Of a DNA stretch of 31,056 nucleotides, positions 1 to 8,576 are shown piece after piece. The notes below the pieces were generated by a model, which worked only from the letters and a program-made list of their open reading frames with translations, was not told the DNA's origin and ran no database searches. Origin of the DNA: a virus; IMG/VR virus record IMGVR_UViG_3300042691_030474, positions 1 through 31,056 of that record; one strand, 5' to 3'. Positions within the stretch are counted from its first letter, which is position 1, and each line of letters starts with the position of its first letter. The position numbers and the translations under genes were made by a program.

Positions 1-2
1 CG

Positions 3-791
3 GCTCAGAAGAAGGGGCATTTACCCGTTTTCATTATTAGCGAAAAAAAGTGGTCGTGGGACCACGCCGTAGAGTTAGGATTGGAGGCTCAAATGTCTGA
101 TGGAGAATGGGACGGACAGTTTATATTTAACGACAATTTTGATTACATTGAACAAGTTACTGATTACATCAACGAGTTGTTGGATGAACAAGAAAAGGGT
201 AATATTCCTTATTCACTTTGTTTTCTTTGGGACTCAGTTGGTTCAATTCCTTGTAAAATGACTTTTGATGGTAAAGGTGGGAAACAACATAACGCATCTG
301 TATTGGCTGATAAAATTGGTATGGGTATCCAAGCTCGTATTACAAAATCACGTAAAGAAGATTACCCTTACACAAATACTATGGTTGTAGTTAATCAACC
401 TTGGGTTGAGTTACCTGATAATCCATTTGGACAACCAACAATTAAGGCGAAAGGTGGTGAGGCAATGTGGTTGGCATCCGCACTTGTATTTTTATTTGGT
501 AATCAGAAAAATGCTGGTATTAATCATATCACCGCAACTAAAAATGGTAGAACTGTATCTTACGCTATCCGAACTAAAATATCAGTTTTAAAGAACCATA
601 TTAATGGACTTGGATATAAAGATGGTAAGATTATTGCCACACCACAAGGATATATTGCAGACGATAAAGACGCTCTTGAAAAGTATAAAAAAGAGTATTC
701 ACAATATTGGAATGCAATTCTTTCAGGTACAGGAGAAATTACTCTTGATGAATCTGAAGAGACTTTTGAAAACGAAAACGAACAATTTTAA
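3..791 (+). CDS. uvsX: UvsX/RecA-like recombinase, 5'-truncated by the window edge
   Basis: The reading frame is open from base 3 and gives 262 residues, so the true start and the Walker A loop lie upstream of the window. Seen: a hydrophobic strand ending in Asp (LCFLWDSVGSI, about bases 219-251) fits the RecA-family Walker B. It is followed by a Gly/Lys-rich loop (DGKGGKQ), a core strand NTMVVVNQPW ending in Asn-Gln, and GGEAMWLASALVFLFG, which fits the L2/DNA-binding side of the RecA core. The C-terminus is acidic (ESEETFENENEQF), as in many single-strand DNA-handling proteins. Known for the family: ATP-dependent strand exchange and recombination-dependent replication in T4-like phages. The next gene is a 5'-3' exonuclease, which fits a replication/recombination operon. 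A RecA-fold ATPase is nearly certain; UvsX rather than another RecA paralogue is an inference. The stop is TAA. Confidence 0.75.
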   Translation, partial: AQKKGHLPVFIISEKKWSWDHAVELGLEAQMSDGEWDGQFIFNDNFDYIEQVTDYINELLDEQEKGNIPYSLCFLWDSVGSIPCKMTFDGKGGKQHNASVLADKIGMGIQARITKSRKEDYPYTNTMVVVNQPWVELPDNPFGQPTIKAKGGEAMWLASALVFLFGNQKNAGINHITATKNGRTVSYAIRTKISVLKNHINGLGYKDGKIIATPQGYIADDKDALEKYKKEYSQYWNAILSGTGEITLDESEETFENENEQF

Positions 792-800
792 TATTTGTTT

Positions 801-1796
801 GTGAAAAAAACATTACTTGTCGATGGAAATAATCTGATGAAAATCGGATTTCATGGAGTGAAAGATTACTTTCATAACGGTGAACATATCGGAGCTTTGT
901 ATCATTTTATGAATACTCTCCGTAAGTTTATTGACGAACAGAACTTCGATAAGGTTGTAGTATTTTGGGATGGTGAAGATTCCACAAGTTTACGTGGAAT
1001 TCTTTACCCCAAATACAAACAAAATCGTAGACTTACCATGGAGGACTCAGTCTTTATGTCCTACCTAAAACAAAAAAATCGTATTAAACAATATCTTGAG
1101 GAAGTTTATATTAGACAACTTGAGATTAGTGGGAGAGAAGCAGACGATTTAATAGCACATTATTGTCATATATCGGAGAACGAACAAAAATTAATTTTTT
1201 CATCAGATAGGGATTTAACCCAACTTATTTCTGAAAAGGTGTCAGTATACTCACCATCACTTAAAGCTACGTTTAAACATGGGGATAAGATTAAATTTGA
1301 TGAGTATGAGTATCCTCATTATAATGTTAAAACTTTAAAAATATTAACAGGTGATAAATCTGACAATATTGAGGGTATATATTTACTTGGTGAAAAAACA
1401 CTAATTAAATTTTTTCCTGAGATACTTGAAAAAGAAGTTAGTTATTCCGATATTTTAAAAAAGGCTGAAGATTTATTAAAGGAACAAAAAGACAATCAAA
1501 CTTTAAAAAATCTTCTTACAGGAAAAACAAAGTCAGGAATATTTGAAAACGAATTTTTTGAAGTAAATGAACAAATCGTTGATTTATCAAACCCACTCCT
1601 CAAAGACGAGGACAAAGAAGAAATTTACCAAATTGTTAACGAAACATTAGAAACTGAAGGTAGAAGTTATAAAAACATTATCCGTTACATGGTTGAAGAC
1701 GGTTTGTTTAAGTACCTACCCAAAGGGGACGATTCGTGGACATATTTTTTAAAACCATTTATGAAATTAACAAGAAAAGAAAAAAACAAAAAGTAA
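801..1796 (+). CDS. 5'-3' exonuclease, FEN/PIN family (T4 RNase H-like)
   Basis: About 331 residues. The family degrades 5' ends and flaps, for example removing RNA primers, using two metal ions held by acidic residues. Seen from the N-terminus: TLLVDGNNLM with the first Asp, VVFWDGEDS, the helix SGREADDLIAHY with an acidic cluster, FSSDRDLTQLI, and LTGDKSDNIEGIYLLGEKT, which matches the helix-three-turn DNA-binding element and its GDxSDN motif. All the expected acidic positions are present, so it looks catalytically intact. Start: GTG at 801 places the VDGNN strand close to the N-terminus, as usual; a TTG at 795 would add two residues. Neither has a clear Shine-Dalgarno sequence. The C-terminal 80 or so residues are Lys-rich and not recognised. 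It starts 9 bases after the recombinase stop, fitting co-transcription. Confidence 0.85.
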   Translation: MKKTLLVDGNNLMKIGFHGVKDYFHNGEHIGALYHFMNTLRKFIDEQNFDKVVVFWDGEDSTSLRGILYPKYKQNRRLTMEDSVFMSYLKQKNRIKQYLEEVYIRQLEISGREADDLIAHYCHISENEQKLIFSSDRDLTQLISEKVSVYSPSLKATFKHGDKIKFDEYEYPHYNVKTLKILTGDKSDNIEGIYLLGEKTLIKFFPEILEKEVSYSDILKKAEDLLKEQKDNQTLKNLLTGKTKSGIFENEFFEVNEQIVDLSNPLLKDEDKEEIYQIVNETLETEGRSYKNIIRYMVEDGLFKYLPKGDDSWTYFLKPFMKLTRKEKNKK

Positions 1797-1807
1797 AACC
1801 AAAAATT

Positions 1808-2260
1808 ATGAGAGAGCAACAAGACATTACGAAACTAGAGTTTCTGATGACAGTGAACAACAATTTTATTGTTCAAAGATTTTTTAATGTTAAAGGGTAT
1901 AACCCAAATTCACACCGTTCGGCGGAATTAATTGACCTAATCGAAGGGTTTGTTAGTGAATTAAAACATAACTTCAAAATGAAGTCTGTGAGTTATATGC
2001 TTGACAATCAATATCAAATTACTGAAGACCCTGAAGTTTTAAACACATCATTTACCGATGGTCCTGAAATTTTTAACGTCTACATTAAGAATGGTGATAA
2101 GGTATTGTACCACCAAATCTTTGACGCTAAACCTTATCCTCCTAAAGTTAGATACACTGTGGATGTTAGACCTTACTTAAAAGGTATTTTGAATGATTTG
2201 ACCGAAGTATTGTCAAGTAAAAAATTAACATACGATTATATGGGTTACTCATTAGTTTAA
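1808..2260 (+). CDS. Conserved-looking phage protein of unknown function, 150 aa
   Basis: I do not recognise this protein. The frame is open back to 1736, but that would overlap the exonuclease. The ATG at 1808, 11 bases after the exonuclease stop, gives MREQQDITKLEFLM and is the natural start. The protein looks like a small mixed alpha/beta domain: an N-terminal amphipathic helix region (AELIDLIEGFVSELKHNF), central strands (IFNVYIKNGDKVLYHQIF) and a C-terminal helix (YLKGILNDLTEVLSSKK). There is no signal peptide, membrane segment or cysteine cluster. Its place between the exonuclease and the replicative helicase suggests a part in DNA replication, for example an accessory or loading factor. 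That is inference from position only. Confidence 0.7.
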   Translation: MREQQDITKLEFLMTVNNNFIVQRFFNVKGYNPNSHRSAELIDLIEGFVSELKHNFKMKSVSYMLDNQYQITEDPEVLNTSFTDGPEIFNVYIKNGDKVLYHQIFDAKPYPPKVRYTVDVRPYLKGILNDLTEVLSSKKLTYDYMGYSLV

Positions 2261-2285
2261 AGATATTTAATTAAAAAGAGGAATT

Positions 2286-3656
2286 ATGGCGGACAAAAAT
2301 TTTGAATATTTAGGAAATCAATTTCAGTTACAGTTACTTAATCAACTTATTGTTGATAAGGACTTCGCCCATTCCATCGTAGAGGTTTTAGAACCTTCTT
2401 ACTTTGAAAACAAATACTTTAAACTTATCGTACAAATGGTTAAAGAGTATTATCAAAAGTTTGAGCATTCTCCAAGTTTTGATACTCTTAGTCAGGTTGC
2501 AAAAAGCGAAATTGCTCAAGAGTTATTGTTAAAGATAACTCTTGACACAATTTCAGATATAAAGAATGTTGATGAAAGTGGAACTCAGTTCGTACAAGAA
2601 AAGGCCTTAAAATTCTGTAAACAACAAGAGTTACAGAAAGTGATGGAAAAGGCAAAAAAGATTATTGACCACGGAGAATTTGAAAATTACGATACATTGG
2701 AAGAAATGGTTCGAGAAGCGTTACAAGTTGGTAATGTTGATAGAGGAACTGGAGATGTATTTGAAAACTTAGAAGATGTTTTGGCGGATGATTATAGACA
2801 CCCAATACCTATGGGAATACCTGGTATTGATAATTTATTGAAGGGTGGTTTGGCCAAAGGAGAGATTGGTGTTATATTAGCACCCACAGGTGTTGGTAAA
2901 TCAACCCTTACTACAAAAATTGCAAACAATGCATTTAATTTAGGATTCAATGTTTTACAGATATTCTTTGAGGACAACCCAAAAATTATACAGAGAAAAC
3001 ATTTTACTTGTTGGACAGGTATTGCTCCTGATGACCTTAGTGCTCATAGAGAAGAAGTGTTTAAAAAAGTTGCTGAGATTGAAGAGAAAATGTCAAATAA
3101 GTTAATACTTAAAAAACTTCAATCTGATACATTTACTATGAGTCAGATTAAGAATCAAATTCGTAAAATGATTGCCGATGGTACTCACATTGATATGATT
3201 ATTTTGGATTATATTGATTGTGTAACACCTGAGAAGGCTTTAGAGGATGAATGGAAAAGTGAAGGTTCAGTAATGAGAGCGTTTGAGGCTATGTGTCATG
3301 AATTGAATATTGTTGGATGGACAGCAACCCAAGGTAACAGAAGTTCAATATCCTCTGATGTTGTAACTACAGACCAAATGGGTGGGTCAATTAAAAAGGC
3401 TCAGGTTGGTCACGTAATTATTACCGTAGCAAAATCCTTACAACAAAAAGAATTAAATCTTGCAACAATTGCAATTACAAAGTCTCGTATTGGTAAAGAC
3501 GGTGTTGTATTTGAAAACTGTAAATTTAACAATGAAATGTTGGATATTGATACAGAAAGTTCTGTTACTTTCTTGGGATTAGAGGAACAAAAGGAAGAGC
3601 AAAAAAGAAACAGAATTAAAGAAATTATGGAACAAAGAAAACAAAAACAAGTATAA
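2286..3656 (+). CDS. DnaB-family replicative helicase (T4 gp41-like)
   Basis: 456 residues, close to DnaB and T4 gp41 length. Known role: a hexameric 5'-3' helicase that unwinds the fork ahead of the polymerase and associates with primase. Seen: an N-terminal helical domain (residues about 1-150), a linker, then the RecA-fold motor. Walker A is APTGVGKST at 199-207 (Lys205), Walker B is IDMIILDYID at 302-311 (Asp308), the ATQGNR segment at 347-352 holds the expected Gln, and TKSRIGKDG near 398-406 fits the conserved Arg-containing strand of DnaB-type enzymes. The C-terminus is a charged, Lys/Gln/Glu-rich helix. The start ATG has one of the few purine-rich leaders in the window (AGAGGA at 2277-2282), though close to the codon. 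No primase is visible within the window. Confidence 0.9.
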   Translation: MADKNFEYLGNQFQLQLLNQLIVDKDFAHSIVEVLEPSYFENKYFKLIVQMVKEYYQKFEHSPSFDTLSQVAKSEIAQELLLKITLDTISDIKNVDESGTQFVQEKALKFCKQQELQKVMEKAKKIIDHGEFENYDTLEEMVREALQVGNVDRGTGDVFENLEDVLADDYRHPIPMGIPGIDNLLKGGLAKGEIGVILAPTGVGKSTLTTKIANNAFNLGFNVLQIFFEDNPKIIQRKHFTCWTGIAPDDLSAHREEVFKKVAEIEEKMSNKLILKKLQSDTFTMSQIKNQIRKMIADGTHIDMIILDYIDCVTPEKALEDEWKSEGSVMRAFEAMCHELNIVGWTATQGNRSSISSDVVTTDQMGGSIKKAQVGHVIITVAKSLQQKELNLATIAITKSRIGKDGVVFENCKFNNEMLDIDTESSVTFLGLEEQKEEQKRNRIKEIMEQRKQKQV

Positions 3657-3681
3657 TTATTAAAACAGAAACAAAAAAATT

Positions 3682-4629
3682 ATGGAAAAAATATTAAAAG
3701 AAAACCCAAACCGATTTGTAATTTTCCCAATACAATACAATGATATTTGGGAATATTATAAAATGCATCAAGCTGCGTTTTGGACCGCTGAAGAAGTGGA
3801 CTTGAGTGGTGATATTAGAGATTGGGAAAATCTTTCAGAAAATGAACAATATTTTATTAAAAATGTATTATCATTTTTTGCAGCTTCGGATGGTATTGTT
3901 AATGAAAATTTGGCTGAAAATTTTTATAGAGAAGTTCAGTACCCTGAGGCTAAATTTTTCTATGGGATGCAACTTGCAATGGAAAACATTCATTCATTGA
4001 TGTACTCTCTATTGATTGACACTTACATCTCAAATGAGGAAGAAAAGAACAAATGTTTCACAGCTTTAGATAATTTACCTGCAGTTCAGAAAAAGGCTAA
4101 ATGGGCCTTAGATTGGATTGAAAACGCATCGTTCCAAGAAAGACTTGTTGCATTTGCGGCGGTTGAAGGTATTTTCTTCTCAGGGTCATTTTGTTCAATA
4201 TTTTGGCTAAAGTCTCGTGGAATCATGCAAGGTTTATGTAACGCAAATTCTCTAATCTTCAAAGATGAAAACTTACATTGTGATTTTGCAATTCACTTGT
4301 TAAACAACCACGTTGAAAACAAACCAAGTGAAAAGAGAATTAAAGAAATTCTTTTATCTGCGTTGGAAATTGAAAAAGAATTTATTACAGAATCATTACC
4401 TGTTTCACTTATTGGTATGAATCAAAACTTGATGAAACAATATTTGGAGTTTGTGGTTGATGGTCTCCTTGTTAAATTGGGATGTAAAAAACAATTTAAT
4501 GTTGAACAACCATTTAAATTTATGGAACAGATTGCCGTTGAAACAAAAGGTAATTTCTTTGAATCAAGAACAGTTGAATATCAAAAAGCAAAATTAAATG
4601 AGTCCCTCTCATTTACTGACGACTTTTAA
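3682..4629 (+). CDS. nrdB: Class I ribonucleotide reductase, small (beta) subunit
   Basis: 315 residues. It supplies the metal centre and tyrosyl radical that the large subunit uses to reduce ribonucleotides to deoxyribonucleotides. The sequence resembles the eukaryote-type R2 more than E. coli NrdB. By comparison with mouse R2, the metal ligands are Asp70 ([11 protein letters not shown]), Glu101 and His104 (MENIHS), Glu162 ([10 protein letters not shown]), Glu196 and His199 (KDENLHCDF). The radical tyrosine is Tyr108, in HSLMYSLL. All are present, so the protein should be active. The C-terminus (SFTDDF) matches the short acidic, Phe-ending tail that docks on the large subunit. The gene lies 19 bases upstream of nrdA, so the order is nrdB-nrdA. 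The leader is A-rich with no evident Shine-Dalgarno site. Confidence 0.96.
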   Translation: MEKILKENPNRFVIFPIQYNDIWEYYKMHQAAFWTAEEVDLSGDIRDWENLSENEQYFIKNVLSFFAASDGIVNENLAENFYREVQYPEAKFFYGMQLAMENIHSLMYSLLIDTYISNEEEKNKCFTALDNLPAVQKKAKWALDWIENASFQERLVAFAAVEGIFFSGSFCSIFWLKSRGIMQGLCNANSLIFKDENLHCDFAIHLLNNHVENKPSEKRIKEILLSALEIEKEFITESLPVSLIGMNQNLMKQYLEFVVDGLLVKLGCKKQFNVEQPFKFMEQIAVETKGNFFESRTVEYQKAKLNESLSFTDDF

Positions 4630-4648
4630 TTTACTATCTTTATAAACT

Positions 4649-7081
4649 ATGATGTCACTTAGAATTAAAAAAAGAAGTGGGGAAGATGCGTCTTTTAACC
4701 CACAAAAAATTTACAACAGAATTAAGAGAGCCTCAAAAGGGTTAAGTGTTAATTCTGATGAAATATTCATTAAGGTAATAACTTCAGTACCAACTGAAGG
4801 TATTATTACAACTAAAGAATTAGATAAGTTGATTTATGAGATTGCTGCGGCTTTTACAGGTAGTCATCATGATTATTCTCGTTTGGCTTCATCAGTTGCG
4901 ATTTCATCTTATCATAAAGAAACTGATGAAAGTTTCTCTAATGTAATGCATACTTTACATGTTGATGGTGTGATTAATGATAAATTGATGGAGATTATCG
5001 AACAGTATGGACCAAGTAATATTGATGAAATTATAAATCATGAAAATGATTATAATTTTGATTATTTTGCTTGGAGGTCCTTACAGGAGATGTACCTATT
5101 AAAATTACCAAATGGTAGAGTTATCGAACGTCCACAACATATGTACATGCGTGTTGCGTTATGGGTTACAAAATCATTTGAACAAGCGGTTGAATATTAT
5201 AAGTCTTTATCCAACCAACTTATCTCACCTGCTACCCCTATTATGATTAATGCGGGTACAAAGACCCCACAACTTGCATCTTGTGTGTTGAAATATAATG
5301 ATGAAGATTCTCGTGAAGGTCTTTTGGATACTATGAGAGACATCTCAACATATTCATCAGACGCTGCGGGTATTGGTCTTTGTATGTCAAATATTCGTAG
5401 TAAGGAAAGTCGTATTAACTCATCAGGAGGATATGCTGGTGGATTATTAAAGTACTTAAAGATTGTTAACGAGTCACTTCGTTTCTTTAATCAACAAGGA
5501 AGAAGACCAGGTTCTGCGGCCATATACTTGGAGCCTTGGCATAAAGACATCTTTGACTTGTTAGATATTAAAAAGAACACAGGGGCTGAAGAATTAAGGG
5601 CTCGTGATTTATTCACAGCACTTTGGATTCCTGATAATTTTATGAGGGCGGTAAAGAACAATGAAGATTGGTATTTGTTCTGTCCTAACGATATTAAGAA
5701 GTCAGGAGTTAAACCACTACAAGAATGTTATGGTGACGAATACGAGACAAACTACAATAGAGCTGTTGAACTAGGTATTGGTAAAAAAGTTAAGGCACAG
5801 GAAATTTGGAATAAGATTATTGAGTCCCAAATTGAAACGGGTGTTCCGTACCTATGTTCTAAAGACAATGCTAACAAGAAGACTAACCATCAGAATATTG
5901 GTGTAATCAAACAATCAAATCTTTGTAATGAGATTTATCAATATACTGATGAGGATACTACAGCGATATGTACTTTGTCATCTATGGTATTGAAAAACTT
6001 TGTTAAAGACGGGGAGTTCAATCACCAACTATTGTATGAAGAAACTCGTAAAGTTGTAAGAGCGTTAAATAAAGTTATTGACATTAACAACTACTCAACT
6101 GAAAAGGGTAAAATCGGAGGACTTGCTCAAAGGGCAATTGCAATTGGGACTCAAGGTCTTGCTGACGTATTTTATTTGATGGATTACATCTTTACATCTG
6201 ATGAAGCTCGTAAATTGAATAAAGAAATTTTTGAAACTATCTATTTTGCCGCTATCACTGAAAGTAATAGATTGTGTATGGATGGCGAGTATAAACCATA
6301 CTCACACTTTGAAGGTTCTCCTATGTCACAAGGTAATTTCCAATTTGATATGTGGGGGTTGAAAGAAGATGAGTTATCAGGAAGATGGCCTTGGGGTATC
6401 TTAAAACAAAATGTTAGTAGATATGGTGTTTGTAACTCTTTATTTACGGCTCAAATGCCTGTGGCGTCTTCTGCTAAGATTACAGGTTCATATGAAATGA
6501 CAGAACCCGCTCATTCGGCAATCTTTAACAGACGTGTTGTTGGTGGTGAAATTATGATTGTTAACAAGTATTTAATTAACGATTTTGAAAAGATTGGAAT
6601 TTGGTGTGAGGATTTGAAGAATGAAATCATTATGAATGAAGGGTCAATACAAGGAATCAACTTTTTAAATTACTTAGACACTGAAGATAAAAGATATAAC
6701 TTTAAAGTTAAAAGAATTGAAAGGTTAATTGAAAAGTATAAAACCATTTGGGAAATTTCTCAAAAGTCATTGATTGAAATGGCGGCTGACAGGGCACCAT
6801 TCATTGACCAATCACAATCAATGAACATTTATATGGGTAACCCAACCTTATCAAAGATTTCATCTTCACACTTCTATGGGTGGGAAAAAGGATTAAAAAC
6901 ACTTTGTTATTACGTTAGAACAAAGGCGATTTCAACAGGGGCAAAACATTTGGCAATTGATACTTCAAAAATTAAAAAACCAAACCCAACACCTGAACCC
7001 CCAAAGGTAGATTACTCTCATATGAATTTACCTCCAAAACCTGAAAATAGTGAATTTGATTGTTTTGGATGTTCATCCTAA
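4649..7081 (+). CDS. nrdA: Class I ribonucleotide reductase, large (alpha) subunit
   Basis: 810 residues, full length for the family. Seen: an N-terminal ATP-cone (about residues 3-90, IKKRSGEDASFNPQK onward), implying allosteric control of overall activity by ATP/dATP. In the barrel, Cys212 (LASCVL) and Cys441 (AICTLSSM) are the expected redox pair. NLCNEI at 424-429 carries the Asn-Cys-Glu catalytic triad, with Cys426 as the thiyl radical. PVASSAKITGS at 604-613 fits a substrate-binding segment. Tyr754-Tyr755 (TLCYYVRTKA) fits the radical-transfer pair facing NrdB. The C-terminus ends FDCFGCSS, so the CxxC used for re-reduction is kept at 805-808. ATG codons at 4649 and 4652 are equivalent candidates. 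The gene closes the replication and nucleotide block; an intrinsic terminator starts 16 bases after its stop. Confidence 0.97.
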   Translation: MMSLRIKKRSGEDASFNPQKIYNRIKRASKGLSVNSDEIFIKVITSVPTEGIITTKELDKLIYEIAAAFTGSHHDYSRLASSVAISSYHKETDESFSNVMHTLHVDGVINDKLMEIIEQYGPSNIDEIINHENDYNFDYFAWRSLQEMYLLKLPNGRVIERPQHMYMRVALWVTKSFEQAVEYYKSLSNQLISPATPIMINAGTKTPQLASCVLKYNDEDSREGLLDTMRDISTYSSDAAGIGLCMSNIRSKESRINSSGGYAGGLLKYLKIVNESLRFFNQQGRRPGSAAIYLEPWHKDIFDLLDIKKNTGAEELRARDLFTALWIPDNFMRAVKNNEDWYLFCPNDIKKSGVKPLQECYGDEYETNYNRAVELGIGKKVKAQEIWNKIIESQIETGVPYLCSKDNANKKTNHQNIGVIKQSNLCNEIYQYTDEDTTAICTLSSMVLKNFVKDGEFNHQLLYEETRKVVRALNKVIDINNYSTEKGKIGGLAQRAIAIGTQGLADVFYLMDYIFTSDEARKLNKEIFETIYFAAITESNRLCMDGEYKPYSHFEGSPMSQGNFQFDMWGLKEDELSGRWPWGILKQNVSRYGVCNSLFTAQMPVASSAKITGSYEMTEPAHSAIFNRRVVGGEIMIVNKYLINDFEKIGIWCEDLKNEIIMNEGSIQGINFLNYLDTEDKRYNFKVKRIERLIEKYKTIWEISQKSLIEMAADRAPFIDQSQSMNIYMGNPTLSKISSSHFYGWEKGLKTLCYYVRTKAISTGAKHLAIDTSKIKKPNPTPEPPKVDYSHMNLPPKPENSEFDCFGCSS

Positions 7082-7096
7082 AAAATCCGATGTGTT

Positions 7097-7124
7097 ATCC
7101 CGAGCTAGGTCGGGATTTTTTTTT
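7097..7124 (+). terminator. Intrinsic (Rho-independent) terminator after nrdA
   Basis: ATCCCGA at 7097-7103 pairs perfectly with TCGGGAT at 7110-7116 across a six-base loop. The stem is followed at once by an unbroken run of T (7116-7124). This is the most GC-rich hairpin between genes in the window. It separates the replication/nucleotide genes from the flavoprotein gene, and it rules out upstream starts for that gene. Confidence 0.9.
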
Positions 7125-7149
7125 AAATAAAATACTGATGTATTTATTT

Positions 7150-7929
7150 ATGATGGAAAATTTTTTACGAGAAGAAATAGATAAGATAAAAAAAATGATG
7201 ATTCTTGAAGAGTCATCAAATGAAAGTTTAAATTCTTTAAAAAAAACTTTAGATATATTATCTAAAAAAAATAAAGTATTATTATTAAGTTGTTCTAATA
7301 GGTACAATTGGGATGAGAATAATATTGACATACCTAAATCTAAAATTTTAGCGGAGTATTTGAAAGAAGAATTAGGGGGTAAGGCAGTTTTAATTGATGT
7401 TCCTGATTTAAAAATTTTTCCATGTGAGGGTAATGTATCAAGAAAAGAAGGTAATAGTTGTGGACTATTGAAAGCTTTACTTAAAGATAAAAAAAAGAAT
7501 CCATCAGGAAACCATAGATGTTGGGCTAGTTTAAATAATAAAACTGACGAACTTTGGAAAATATCAAAAGAATTGTTTGAATCTGAAGCGGTTTTATTTT
7601 TCACATCAGTTAGATGGGGACAAGCAAATATGTTTTATCAAAATTTAATTGAAAGATTAACTTGGATTGAAAATATTAACCATTCTTTAGATGAGAAAAA
7701 TTTAGTGGAAAATATTGAAAGTGGTTTCATATGTGTTGGACAAAATTGGGGAGGTGAAAATATTATAGATGTACAAAAAGAAGTACATAAATTTTATGGG
7801 TTTAAAATTAATAATAATTTATATTGGAATTGGCAATATACCCAAGATAAAAACGATGAAACTTTAAAATCCTATAAGAATAGCTATAAAACATTTATTA
7901 AAGATTTTAATTTAAATGGAAAAAAATAA
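7150..7929 (+). CDS. Flavodoxin-fold NAD(P)H-dependent FMN reductase-like protein
   Basis: About 259 residues from the ATG at 7150 (7153 is equally possible). The frame is open upstream, but that stretch contains the terminator, so it is not coding. After a helical, Lys-rich N-terminal extension (1-40), the strand NKVLLLSCSNRYN carries the Ser-rich loop expected to hold the FMN phosphate. VLFFTSVRWGQANMFYQNLIERL (about 148-170) fits the second flavin loop and dimer helix of NADPH-dependent FMN reductase/iron-sulfur flavoprotein relatives. Cysteines at 92 (PCEGN), 104 (NSCG) and 124 (HRCW) are reminiscent of iron-sulfur flavoproteins, but the spacing does not prove a cluster. Cytoplasmic; substrate unknown. 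It might supply reducing power near ribonucleotide reductase, but that is guesswork from position. Confidence 0.7.
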   Translation: MMENFLREEIDKIKKMMILEESSNESLNSLKKTLDILSKKNKVLLLSCSNRYNWDENNIDIPKSKILAEYLKEELGGKAVLIDVPDLKIFPCEGNVSRKEGNSCGLLKALLKDKKKNPSGNHRCWASLNNKTDELWKISKELFESEAVLFFTSVRWGQANMFYQNLIERLTWIENINHSLDEKNLVENIESGFICVGQNWGGENIIDVQKEVHKFYGFKINNNLYWNWQYTQDKNDETLKSYKNSYKTFIKDFNLNGKK

Positions 7930-8089
7930 TATAGGTTTTTTTAAATACGAAAATAACTCATTAAGTATTACTCAAATACCATATTACCCAATAACCGAAT
8001 CAATTCTAAAAAAAATATCACACCCTAAATATGAGTTTGAAAATGGAGGGGTTAAAAAAATTGACGGTAAATTAGTAGTTTTGATTTAA
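7916..8089 (+). CDS. Small unknown ORF, 57 aa, overlapping the flavoprotein gene
   Basis: ATG at 7916 opens a 57-codon frame ending in TAA at 8087-8089. It overlaps the last 14 bases of the flavoprotein gene in another frame and fills nearly the whole gap before the gp25-like gene. The protein begins MEKNNIGFFKYENNSLSITQ and ends KKIDGKLVVLI. It looks like a small basic alpha/beta protein with no signal peptide, membrane helix or cysteines. I do not recognise it. Support for it being real: the overlap is typical of coupled phage genes, it ends with TAA like every other gene here, and without it this would be the longest apparent gap. Against it: it is short, and it has no clear Shine-Dalgarno sequence. 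Confidence 0.6.
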   Translation: MEKNNIGFFKYENNSLSITQIPYYPITESILKKISHPKYEFENGGVKKIDGKLVVLI

Positions 8090-8107
8090 GTAATATTTAT
8101 AAAATAT

Positions 8108-8569
8108 ATGCCAAGCCCAATTACATACGGTATTAATTTTCCATTTAGAGATTCTCCATATGGATTTTATTTAGACTTGTCTGAAACATCAGATGAGGAA
8201 ATAAGAAGTAGTTTAATACATTTAATATTGACTAGAAAAGGTTCAAGATACTTTCTTCCCGATTTTGGTACACGAATTTACGAATATATATTTAACCCAC
8301 TTGACGGACTTTCATTTGGTGATATTGAATCAGATATAAGAACTGCATGTGAAACCTACATGCCAAATTTACTTTTAACTTCTGTTAAAGTTTACGCCGC
8401 AAGTGATGAGGAATTTGATAAAGTTGTACTAAGTAATGGTGCGGTAATTAATAACACATATAATATACCAGGTCAAGGAGTGAGAGATTATACTGCAAAA
8501 GTAAGGATTGATTATAAAATAAAAAATAATACCTTTGCTAGTAGTGATTTTATCATAATTAATATTTAA
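8108..8569 (+). CDS. Baseplate wedge protein, gp25 / P2 gpW family
   Basis: 153 residues. Members of this family sit in the baseplate inner ring of contractile tails and link the tube/hub to the wedges. Seen: SSLIHLILTRKGSRYFLPDFGTRIYEYIF, spanning about residues 34-62, gives the family signature of a helix, a T-x-(K/R)-G turn, and a P-x-F-G-(T/S) motif followed by a helix. The region after residue 75 (CETYMPNLLLTSVKVYA) fits the C-terminal strand part. The following gene is the gp6/J-type protein, the usual partner, which strongly supports the call. The leader is A/T only; a six-base AT hairpin lies at 8093-8107. Confidence 0.92.
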   Translation: MPSPITYGINFPFRDSPYGFYLDLSETSDEEIRSSLIHLILTRKGSRYFLPDFGTRIYEYIFNPLDGLSFGDIESDIRTACETYMPNLLLTSVKVYAASDEEFDKVVLSNGAVINNTYNIPGQGVRDYTAKVRIDYKIKNNTFASSDFIIINI

Positions 8570-8576
8570 AAGAAGT

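Noticed and set aside
1736-1807. Upstream extension of the 150-aa unknown protein to base 1736.
   Set aside because: It would overlap the exonuclease gene by about 60 bases with a Lys-rich tail; the ATG at 1808 just after the exonuclease stop is more natural.
7095-7604. 169-codon open frame on the minus strand opposite the flavoprotein gene.
   Set aside because: It lies wholly antisense to a gene with clear motifs, has a low-complexity Leu/Ser/Phe/Lys composition typical of antisense AT-rich frames, and would run through the terminator.
8098-8105. TATAAAAT before the gp25-like gene, similar to a T4 late promoter (TATAAATA).
   Set aside because: It ends two bases before the ATG, so transcription would start inside the gene, and AT-rich leaders give such matches by chance.
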